From positions 11,233 through 20,440 of the forward strand of contig DBLC01000163.1 in NCBI GenBank assembly GCA_002297935.1: a DNA stretch of 9,208 nucleotides. Reading direction: 5' to 3'. Positions 1-6,228 of the stretch are shown one piece after another; position 1 is the stretch's first letter; each line of letters opens with the position of its first letter. This DNA comes from Dialister sp. UBA734 (lineage in GTDB: Bacteria; Bacillota; Negativicutes; Veillonellales; Dialisteraceae). The notes beneath the pieces were generated by a model. That model was not told the DNA's origin and ran no database searches. It worked only from the letters and a program-made list of their open reading frames with translations. The translations under genes were made by a program, and so were the position numbers.

Positions 1-23
1 AAATCCTTAACTTAACAACATTA
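1..23. mobile_element. Probable insertion sequence terminus, left edge
   Basis: These bases do not belong to the CRISPR repeat or to any spacer. Their reverse complement matches the bases starting at 9157 at 20 of 23 positions, with the shared core TGTTGTTAAGTTAA, so the two window edges carry inverted copies of one terminus. The repeat next to it is cut at position 12. This is what an IS inverted repeat looks like where it abuts target DNA. The transposase lies outside the window and I cannot assign a family. The CTTAACTTAACAACA-like end loosely resembles some IS4-group ends, but that is only an impression. Confidence 0.7.
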
Positions 24-641
24 CATGATTGGGGAGCTTTTTTCAATCTTTCAGTCAACGCTTTCATGCCTTTATAGTCGCCAATAGTTTTCGTCCCCAT
101 GATTGGGGAGCTTTTTTCAATGGGATGGTGCAAGTTTCACAGGGGAATTTGTTGACCCGTTTTCGTCCCCATGATTGGGGAGCTTTTTTCAATAGTAGTC
201 AAAGGAACGTTCGATGTGAAGAAAGCGGTTAAAGTTTTCGTCCCCATGATTGGGGAGCTATTTTCAATTCCTTTGGTTCGATGATGACTATATCTATGAA
301 GCTCTGTTTTCGTCCCCATGATTGGGGAGCTATTTTCAATTTACTAGATACCTAGCAGTATCATATGGTTCAAGAGGTTAGTTTTCGTCCCCATGATTGG
401 GGAGCTATTTTCAATAACTTGTAGGGGATTGGGGTAGCGTTGAGTTCAACGCTGTTTTCGTCCCCATGATTGGGGAGCTATTTTCAATTGGTGATGGTCG
501 TGGATTGATTTCCTACCGCACAAAAGTGCTGTTTTCGTCCCCATGATTGGGGAGCTATTTTCAATTCTGTAGTACCGCATAGAGTACCGTTCAGCTCCTA
601 CGACTGGTTTTCGTCCCCATGATTGGGGAGCTATTTTCAAT
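24..641 (-). CRISPR. Type III-A CRISPR array: 1 partial and 8 full repeats, 8 spacers
   Basis: Full 35-nt repeats lie at 87-121, 159-193, 234-268, 306-340, 381-415, 454-488, 531-565 and 607-641. A partial repeat at 24-47 keeps only repeat positions 12-35. Spacers are 39, 37, 40, 37, 40, 38, 42 and 41 nt, left to right; such variable length is usual for type III. Each repeat contains the palindrome TCCCCATGATTGGGGA. On the minus strand the repeat starts ATTGAAAATAGC and ends GGGGACGAAAAC, so Cas6 cleavage after the stem would leave the 8-nt 5' tag ACGAAAAC. This sets transcription on the minus strand, with the leader on the right. The three leftmost repeats carry T at position 27 and the six others carry A, which fits older, leader-distal repeats on the left. 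No degenerate terminal repeat is present, because the left end is cut by an IS terminus. Confidence 0.97.
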
Positions 642-822
642 ACCGAGTCTGAGAATGCCCATGGTGTCTACGTCCAGAAAGCCATTTGCGGCGGGGATGG
701 ATACATAGATGCATGGGACACTCTCCTATCGGTCAAAAGTGGTGATTTTCTTCGATTTCATCGCCATCGGCGGGGATGGGCTGATGGTAAACAGTTTACG
801 GTTAACGGCTAACGATTTTCGG
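642..822 (-). promoter_or_regulatory. Probable leader of the CRISPR array
   Basis: This gap separates the newest repeat (607-641) from the csm6 stop codon, so it is where the leader of a minus-strand array should be. It contains two exact copies of CGGCGGGGATGG, at 689-700 and 768-779, and the start of a 7-bp repeat patch at its csm6 side. A TTGACC (minus strand, 731-736) could act as a -35 box, but no convincing -10 follows at 17 nt. I see no rho-independent terminator for the cas operon, so csm6 transcription may run on into the array. The leader call rests on position and orientation only. Confidence 0.55.
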
Positions 823-840
823 TCAACTGTTTTCTTTCAA
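792..840. repeat. 7-bp tandem repeat patch overlapping the csm6 3' end
   Basis: On the plus strand the sequence divides into seven consecutive heptamers: CAGTTTA, CGGTTAA, CGGCTAA, CGATTTT, CGGTCAA, CTGTTTT and CTTTCAA. Most begin with C and several end in TAA or CAA. The last three heptamers run into csm6, so its final codons and stop lie in the repeat. A related patch lies at 2189-2237, on the other side of the gene. Confidence 0.6.
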
Positions 841-2160
841 GCTACTTATGATTTTATCATTTAAATCATCATAGGTCCAGCGAATATCATGACCATAAAT
901 CAAATGAACCGCTTTATGAAGAAGTGCCATAACGGCTTGGGCATCTAGCCCGTCAGGCGCATTTTGATTGCTAGTCAAATTTCTGATCTTCTTATCACTC
1001 AGATTGGTAATTTCATGAGCAATAAGATTGCGAGTTTTTTCTTCTACTAGACGCAATTTCTCAAAAATTTCTGTAACCTGATTATGTACTTCATCATCTT
1101 TCAAACTATGTTTTTGTAAATATTGGCAAATCATCAAAATATTCCCGAAATACAAATAATCATTGCGTAACATTTTTCCTAAAGCGGTTTCCATATATGT
1201 CACAATATCTGGATAATTTCCATTCATTTTTTGTCTATCCAAATAAAATGTATCATTTCTTTTATATCCACATAAAGATAACCGGAACCCCGGAATCACA
1301 TTCATATACTCCAATCCCAAATTCATTAAGACCGGAGATAGCTTAACGATAAATTCTGGATATTGCTTTTTTCGTTGTCTCATTTCCATGACTTGGAAAT
1401 ATTCCGAAAAGTCATCGGGATTCTGGATCAGCGGACTTCCCTGGTAGGATGCAATGACTTTGTTTGCTTCTTTCCACATCAGGTCTCGGCGATAGACCGC
1501 GTGCTGCAAGAGTTTTTTAGTATCTTCCGAGAAAAGCGTGCTATTTTGTTTCACCAGTTGGAGTGCTCCGGCATATTCATAGTTGTTCACTAAGGAAATA
1601 ATTTGCCGTTTCAAGCTATGTTTTTTCAGAAGAAGCAGCGGCGGTTCACTGCAGCGATTGGGCATGTCATCATAAATTCTATCTTCATTGCATTCAATCA
1701 TCTCTAACATGTCGTTTTCTTTATTGGGATGGTTGTCTCGGTTGGATCCTTTCATGGGGCTGTCGATCTGTATCGCTTTGGTGCGAGGATAGTCCAGTGC
1801 GAGTAAGGCCATGACGGTTTTGATTTGGGGCGTCCCTGAGCTGACATTGAGAAGCCACTGGGTATCTTCTGGATAGGCGTCATAGACTTCATCAAAGGCT
1901 TCCTGTATTTGTGTCAATTTTTCATACTTGTGGGGTTCTGTGATACCACTGTCTATCATTTCTAAGGGGATATCCTGTGCCACCGTAGCAATTCCTTTCG
2001 TATAGCAGTGGCTTTCTTTTTCCTTTTCTTCCATGTCTTTTGTCAAGAAAAGAATCACTTTGTCCACCGGTGGATAGTGACGAAGGATATGCAGAATGGC
2101 TCCATCACGATAACCGCGGACCGGATCGGTGTCTCCTGCTGGGGTGAATAAGATACGCAT
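823..2160 (-). CDS. csm6: Csm6, CARF-HEPN ribonuclease activated by cyclic oligoadenylate
   Basis: This 445-aa protein is an accessory RNase of type III systems. It is not part of the Csm complex. When Cas10 makes cyclic oligoadenylate, the CARF domain binds it and turns on the HEPN domain, which cuts RNA non-specifically. The N-terminus ILFTPAGDTDPVRGYRDG (from residue 3) and the ligand-site motif NVSSGTPQ (105-112) show the CARF domain. RNLIAH (R377 to H382) is the HEPN R-x4-H catalytic motif, so the enzyme looks active. The length is normal for Csm6. The ATG at 2160 has AAGGAG (2166-2171) 5 nt upstream. A 74-nt gap with 7-bp repeats separates it from cas6, with no clear promoter, so co-transcription with the operon is likely. 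Whether it senses cA4 or cA6 cannot be read from sequence; cA6 is common among Firmicutes relatives. The last codons lie within a tandem repeat patch. Confidence 0.93.
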   Translation of the reverse strand: MRILFTPAGDTDPVRGYRDGAILHILRHYPPVDKVILFLTKDMEEKEKESHCYTKGIATVAQDIPLEMIDSGITEPHKYEKLTQIQEAFDEVYDAYPEDTQWLLNVSSGTPQIKTVMALLALDYPRTKAIQIDSPMKGSNRDNHPNKENDMLEMIECNEDRIYDDMPNRCSEPPLLLLKKHSLKRQIISLVNNYEYAGALQLVKQNSTLFSEDTKKLLQHAVYRRDLMWKEANKVIASYQGSPLIQNPDDFSEYFQVMEMRQRKKQYPEFIVKLSPVLMNLGLEYMNVIPGFRLSLCGYKRNDTFYLDRQKMNGNYPDIVTYMETALGKMLRNDYLYFGNILMICQYLQKHSLKDDEVHNQVTEIFEKLRLVEEKTRNLIAHEITNLSDKKIRNLTSNQNAPDGLDAQAVMALLHKAVHLIYGHDIRWTYDDLNDKIISSLKENS

Positions 2161-2188
2161 AGTTTCTCCTTTGTTAGTTGGCTGTGAG

Positions 2189-2237
2189 CAGTTGACAGTT
2201 AACGGTTAACGGTTAACAGTAGACTGCTTACTGCCTA
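2189..2237. repeat. 7-bp tandem repeat patch between cas6 and csm6
   Basis: On the plus strand there are seven consecutive heptamers: CAGTTGA, CAGTTAA, CGGTTAA, CGGTTAA, CAGTAGA, CTGCTTA and CTGCCTA. The last one includes the cas6 stop codon (TAG on the minus strand, 2235-2237). CGGTTAA also occurs in the patch at 792-840, so csm6 is flanked on both sides by the same repeat type. Several units create GTTAAC, a self-complementary hexamer. Confidence 0.65.
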
Positions 2238-2990
2238 CTTATTGTAAAACTCCACCTTGGCTTCTGTGCCGCCCATGCCCATAGAGGTTTTCATGCCGGT
2301 GCCGGCATAGTTGGCAAAGTCTGCCAAGGTGGCGGCCAGGCGGGCAGCGGCATCATTTTTGAAAAAGCCGTAGCGCACTTTCCCACGGAAGGCACGGATG
2401 CGGCGGCCTTCTAGGGAGAAGGGATGCATATGGAGTTGGTAATCAGTGATGTCCATTTGCTGGGCCAGCTGGTCTGCTATCCCCACTTCTTCCATGGTGG
2501 ATCCATCGGAGAAAGCATTCCATTTCTTGATGAGATTTTTGAATATCAGATGGGGCATGGGGAAGATGGCATAGCCGCCTTGGCTTTTGCAGGAAGCGGA
2601 GGTCAAGAAATTCATATCCATGTGATGGATTTTCTTGTCTGTCCCCCAGTATTTCTCTTCTATTTCCTTAAAGGTTTCCTGCTTCACAATCTGGAAATGG
2701 GAAAGTCCAATTTCTTGGTTTCTTTGTTTCAAGTAAAGGGATGAAAGACGGAGCAATGGAGAGAGCATCTGCTCCGCCGCTTCCTCCGTCAATGTGTGAA
2801 TCCGCCAAATGGGCTTTCCTTCTTTGATACAACCATACTGGCTATAGGGCCGCACGTTCTGGGTATGCATGACCTCCGCCCAGGCAGGGGCCACTTGCTC
2901 CATCAAGGCTCCTTGCAAGATGGAACCCATGGATTGATTGAAGAGCGTTCCTTCGGGCAGTTGGAGTTCTATTTCTACTTGTGTCAGCAT
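2235..2990 (-). CDS. cas6: Cas6, crRNA-processing endoribonuclease
   Basis: Cas6 cuts the array transcript inside each repeat, at the base of its hairpin, to give crRNAs with an 8-nt 5' tag; here the tag would be ACGAAAAC. The 251-aa protein is of usual size, with two ferredoxin-like folds expected. The C-terminal Gly-rich loop GTGMKTSMGMGG (230-241) is the family signature for repeat RNA binding. RPYSQYG (47-53) fits the conserved N-terminal region, and H42 just before it is a candidate catalytic His, by position only. I start it at the ATG at 2990. GGAGG (3001-3005) lies 10 nt upstream, and this start overlaps the csm5 stop by 7 nt. An upstream in-frame ATG at 3014 lies before that Shine-Dalgarno sequence and would deepen the overlap to 31 nt. 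The stop codon lies in a heptamer repeat patch. Confidence 0.93.
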   Translation of the reverse strand: MLTQVEIELQLPEGTLFNQSMGSILQGALMEQVAPAWAEVMHTQNVRPYSQYGCIKEGKPIWRIHTLTEEAAEQMLSPLLRLSSLYLKQRNQEIGLSHFQIVKQETFKEIEEKYWGTDKKIHHMDMNFLTSASCKSQGGYAIFPMPHLIFKNLIKKWNAFSDGSTMEEVGIADQLAQQMDITDYQLHMHPFSLEGRRIRAFRGKVRYGFFKNDAAARLAATLADFANYAGTGMKTSMGMGGTEAKVEFYNK

Positions 2991-4153
2991 AGCGGCTTGG
3001 CCTCCAGATAACACATGCCCATCAGATAGGTATTCTCATCTGTTTCCACCAATTTCAATGCATGGGGAGAAATTTCTGTATCTCTGGCATGTTTTCCTCT
3101 CGGAAAAAGCCGTTCCATCAGTTTCTTTGTCACTCTCACGGCACTCGCTTTGTCAGGAGCCAAAGAATATATCAAGGTTTTAGACAAAAAACCAGTACCA
3201 GCACCAAGCAGCATATCTGCGTTATGGGCATTCTCGATATCCGATAGTTCATACTTGGCATTTTCCAGAAAAGGTTTCTTTAGCATGTCATACTGGAGCT
3301 GTACAAATTCTTGAAGAACCTGCTGCAAATCATCAAAATTTCGGATTCCAAAATGCCCCATCCCTTTTTCGCTATCATCAATCCCAAGGGTAAAGGCTAA
3401 CTTGGAATGTCGATTCAGGGCTTCTCGATATAGCGCCACTTGATGCGTATCATCAGCACGGACAGATAAATCGGCTTTCGGTACAACGCAAAGACCACCA
3501 TCTACCAGCGTCGCATCACTGATAGAGAGCCCTCGGAAATAGCTATTCACCATATCCAATCGGCCTTCTTTATCAGGTGTCAAAGACAGTCTCCTTTCCA
3601 AGCCATCCATGGCACTTCCCATTTTCTTTTTATCTCCAGCCCCATTTTCTATGGCTTTCCAATCTCTTTCATATATTTCTGGATGCTTTCGGATTTCATG
3701 GGATAAAATGGCTGTGCGAAAAGCACCTTTCAAAGATGTCCCAGGGATGTACGGGTACCCTTCCCCATCCCGTATAAACCGGACAATATCTTTGGGCCCG
3801 TTCTTTCCATCAGCCCCTGTAGAAGCCAGGTAATCTTCGCCTTCTTCCATGGCACCACTTGCTAGCAATGCTTTTTTGATACCAAAATAATTTCTATACC
3901 GTTTCAAAAGCAAAGGTTGATGCGATAGGTAGGCAAATAACTTGAACTGCGACGGATTTCTAAGCAATTCATTGGCGAAATCGTCTATGATACCATGGAT
4001 CCCTAAGAAGGAAATCCATTTCTCTTCTCGCAAGAAATAGACTTTTCGTTCCTTGCAATCATAGATATATTGGCTCTTCTTGCAAGTCTCTCCGCTGCCA
4101 ATGCAGACCGGGCTGGTGCATTTCAATGTGACTTTCCAATAGTGCATACTCAT
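2984..4153 (-). CDS. csm5: Csm5, RAMP subunit of the Csm complex
   Basis: Csm5 caps the 3' end of the crRNA in the Csm complex and helps in crRNA maturation by recruiting cellular nucleases. The 389-aa protein has the RAMP features of the family. These are an N-terminal beta-strand segment ending in SPVCIGSGE (14-22), the repeat-RNA loop YIPGTSLKGAFRTAIL (135-150), and a C-terminal GAGTGFLSKTLIYSL segment (317-331). The start at 4153 overlaps the csm4 stop by an ATGA junction, a sign of translational coupling, and GGGGGTG lies a few bases upstream. A second ATG two codons on (4147) is an alternative start. Family membership is firm from the IPGTSLKGAFR and GTGFLSKT signatures and from its place between csm4 and cas6. 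No disruption is visible. Confidence 0.94.
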   Translation of the reverse strand: MSMHYWKVTLKCTSPVCIGSGETCKKSQYIYDCKERKVYFLREEKWISFLGIHGIIDDFANELLRNPSQFKLFAYLSHQPLLLKRYRNYFGIKKALLASGAMEEGEDYLASTGADGKNGPKDIVRFIRDGEGYPYIPGTSLKGAFRTAILSHEIRKHPEIYERDWKAIENGAGDKKKMGSAMDGLERRLSLTPDKEGRLDMVNSYFRGLSISDATLVDGGLCVVPKADLSVRADDTHQVALYREALNRHSKLAFTLGIDDSEKGMGHFGIRNFDDLQQVLQEFVQLQYDMLKKPFLENAKYELSDIENAHNADMLLGAGTGFLSKTLIYSLAPDKASAVRVTKKLMERLFPRGKHARDTEISPHALKLVETDENTYLMGMCYLEAKPLC

Positions 4154-5151
4154 TTCGGCACCCCCACATAAAGACCTTTCCCATACCGATAGACCGGATG
4201 GGGTGAAGCAGGCGTACTCACATCAGCAATCCGACCTTTCAGCCGTTTCGAGAAGCAGCTACCAGCTGCCATCATATAGATGGTGTGCATTTTCACCGGT
4301 ACATCCATACCCTGACTCCAGGAGAGGCCACTTCGCTGCACCCACAGCCCTTTCCCTGCTGCGGCGATTTCTATTTCTTCTTTCTGGGGCAGCAAGGACG
4401 AGAGGCACATCTGCTCTTCTGCTTCTGTATCCGTAAGGAGCTGATACAGCGCTTCAGTATCCTCATTTTCGGCACCATCCTGAAGCTGGAGATAGGGCAA
4501 TTCTTCTTGGAACCGTCCCATGCCGCTGGACCGGCGGCCACCAATCCCAGATAGACCGGTCAGGTGAATCAGGAGAGACAGCCACTGGATATCTTCTTTT
4601 TCTTCCAAGCGAATCAGACTATAGAGCCCTGCCTGCTTTGCCAAGTAATAGCTTCCTGCCGAATAGGGAGCCCGGCTTCGCCCATTGAAATGGACTTGGG
4701 AAATAGCCGTTCCGAAAGTGGGTTCTTCCGTCAGAGAGGCCGAACCGTACCGCAGGTCATCTACATAAAGCCCCAATTCAGAAGCACGAATGAAGGCTCT
4801 TTTCTTCGATTTCTTTCGGAAAGATGATTCTGCTCTGACGGTCTGTAAGTTTTCTATTTTCTTTTCTGCAGGGGTAACAGAGAGAACCGGCTTGGGCAAG
4901 TACCATTCGTAGTTTCCATCCCGTTGATACCAAGGCAGTAAATCTGAAAACGCAATTTGCCCCGCTTGGGCTTTATCGACCAATCGAGCCAAAGTTTTTG
5001 ACCCCAACTTTGCAGCTTCTACGCAAAGGGCGCTGAAAAAGGTATCCGCCCGGCAAGTCAGCTGCACCGCATCCAGTCCTCCCCCGCCGGATGCATCGCC
5101 GAAATGCACAGAGGATAAAAATCGTAGGGGAAGAAGTACATAGGTACTCAT
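4150..5151 (-). CDS. csm4: Csm4, RAMP subunit binding the crRNA 5' tag
   Basis: Csm4 sits at the foot of the Csm complex, holds the crRNA 5' tag and contacts Cas10 and the first Csm3. This 333-aa protein is of normal length. Visible family features are the N-terminal LRFLSSVHFGDA (9-20), the ADTFFSALCVEAAKLG helix (35-50), YLPKPV (84-89) before a basic stretch FRKKSKKRAF (111-120), the Gly-rich GLSGIGGRRSSGMGRF (199-214), and a C-terminal YRYGKGLYVGVPK. The ATG at 5151 overlaps the csm3 TGA by an ATGA junction; the Shine-Dalgarno sequence is poor, so re-initiation by ribosomes finishing csm3 is likely. Csm4 is not catalytic in known complexes. Assignment rests on these motifs and on gene order. 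Confidence 0.94.
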   Translation of the reverse strand: MSTYVLLPLRFLSSVHFGDASGGGGLDAVQLTCRADTFFSALCVEAAKLGSKTLARLVDKAQAGQIAFSDLLPWYQRDGNYEWYLPKPVLSVTPAEKKIENLQTVRAESSFRKKSKKRAFIRASELGLYVDDLRYGSASLTEEPTFGTAISQVHFNGRSRAPYSAGSYYLAKQAGLYSLIRLEEKEDIQWLSLLIHLTGLSGIGGRRSSGMGRFQEELPYLQLQDGAENEDTEALYQLLTDTEAEEQMCLSSLLPQKEEIEIAAAGKGLWVQRSGLSWSQGMDVPVKMHTIYMMAAGSCFSKRLKGRIADVSTPASPHPVYRYGKGLYVGVPK

Positions 5152-5843
5152 AAAGCCGCCTTTTCCAACTGGTCAATCAGCCCATCTTGGGCCGTAGCTT
5201 CCCCTGTTTTGGCATCGATTCTTTCTACATAGAAATCAGAGAAACTCACGCGGCCGTATCCACGGGACCCATGGCCGCCCAGGTAATCCAGCTGCAGCAG
5301 GCGGAACCCATCGGCTAGGACTTTCATATCTTCTGCTAATTCCTCTTCATTTTCAATGTTGTACACCAATTCAAAATCAAAGGTCATGCCTCGTGGTACC
5401 CGTTCGATTTGCCGCGGATTGGCAACGCCAGTGGCCCGATTGATCACATTTTCAAATTTCACTTCTCCCATGTAGGTATCTGTATCGATGGCAGAAAATT
5501 TCTTTTCAGCAGCTTTAGTAACAAAGCAATCAGAAAATTGCAGTCGAGATAACAACACATTTTCATCACTAGAAGAGCCAAATAAACGACGGACAACCAT
5601 CTCATCTTCAGAAGGTTCAGGCAATATACTTTTCCCATCCCTAGCTTTGGCCAAAAGGGTTCTCATTTTCCCCTTTACAGAACTTCCTGGAATCACCGGT
5701 TGTTTGGTCATCGGATCCCGCACAAAGACACTGTCCACAGCTCCAATGGGCGCATAATCACTGGACCCACCAATATGCAATCCGGTCTTAACTTCCAATA
5801 TGGCTTGAATGACCAATTTCCCTAACAGTTGTACCTGCCCCAT
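5148..5843 (-). CDS. csm3: Csm3, backbone RAMP subunit that cleaves target RNA
   Basis: Csm3 forms the filament along the crRNA and cuts bound target RNA every 6 nt with a single Asp. The 231-aa protein closely follows the streptococcal Csm3 pattern. GLHIGGSS (21-28) leads to AVDSVFV, where D37 aligns with catalytic D33 of the Streptococcus thermophilus protein. VIPGSSVKGKMRTLLAKA (50-67) is the RNA-binding loop. EVKFENVINRATGVANPR (127-144) is the thumb region, and LDYLGGHGSRGYGRV (186-200, approximate) is the Gly-rich loop. The catalytic Asp is kept, so RNA cleavage should be intact. The ATG directly follows the csm2 stop (TAAATG), with GGAGGG at 5852-5857 at 8-nt spacing. Confidence 0.97.
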   Translation of the reverse strand: MGQVQLLGKLVIQAILEVKTGLHIGGSSDYAPIGAVDSVFVRDPMTKQPVIPGSSVKGKMRTLLAKARDGKSILPEPSEDEMVVRRLFGSSSDENVLLSRLQFSDCFVTKAAEKKFSAIDTDTYMGEVKFENVINRATGVANPRQIERVPRGMTFDFELVYNIENEEELAEDMKVLADGFRLLQLDYLGGHGSRGYGRVSFSDFYVERIDAKTGEATAQDGLIDQLEKAAL

Positions 5844-6218
5844 TTATTTATCCCTCCATGCACTATAATACTTATGAAATGCCACCAATGCTTCCACATA
5901 GCGGGCAAATCGTTCGTATTTTTCCACACTATCCCCAATACTATCAATCCATGCCATCATATGTGTTTCATCACTAAAATCTTTCACAGGTTTTCCCATT
6001 CGTCCAATCTGATAGGCCAATTTGACTTTGAGAAACTTCACCTGCATTTGTAAATCTTCTGGCAATTTTGTTCCTTTTTGCCCTCTTTTAAACTGATCCA
6101 CTTTGCCAGTCACCGTATTCACTGCCGTTAAAAATTTCCGAATCTGCCCTGTAGTCACCATATTTCCTGAGCTAAGTTTTTTCATAGCTTTTTCCGCATC
6201 ATTTACAAAGTCAGTCAT
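5844..6218 (-). CDS. csm2: Csm2, small helical subunit of the Csm complex
   Basis: Csm2 (Cas11-like) lines the inner filament of the complex, bridging Cas10 and Csm5 and helping to hold target RNA. The 124-aa protein is normal in length and mostly helical by composition. Conserved segments are TTGQIRKFLTAVN (22-34) and the C-terminal FARYVEALVAFHKYY (104-118). The start at 6218 has a near-perfect AAGGAGG (6224-6230) with 5-nt spacing, which overlaps the cas10 stop codon; only 10 nt separate the genes. The last residues WRDK are encoded by bases that also form the csm3 Shine-Dalgarno sequence. Confidence 0.95.
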   Translation of the reverse strand: MTDFVNDAEKAMKKLSSGNMVTTGQIRKFLTAVNTVTGKVDQFKRGQKGTKLPEDLQMQVKFLKVKLAYQIGRMGKPVKDFSDETHMMAWIDSIGDSVEKYERFARYVEALVAFHKYYSAWRDK

Positions 6219-6228
6219 ACATACCTCC

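Noticed and set aside
29..640. Short reading frames across the CRISPR array on both strands
   Set aside because: They are made of repeat and spacer sequence, with the repeat peptide recurring; not genes.
642..690. A further spacer without a right-hand repeat
   Set aside because: No repeat-like sequence follows at 35-45 nt, and the array orientation makes this the leader side.
2161..2234. Separate promoter for csm6 in the gap after cas6
   Set aside because: No -10 or -35 like hexamers with acceptable spacing; the gap is filled by heptamer repeats and the csm6 Shine-Dalgarno sequence.
2991..3014. ATG at 3014 as cas6 start
   Set aside because: GGAGG at 3001-3005 lies within this extension and serves the ATG at 2990; the shorter form also fits the tight operon overlaps.
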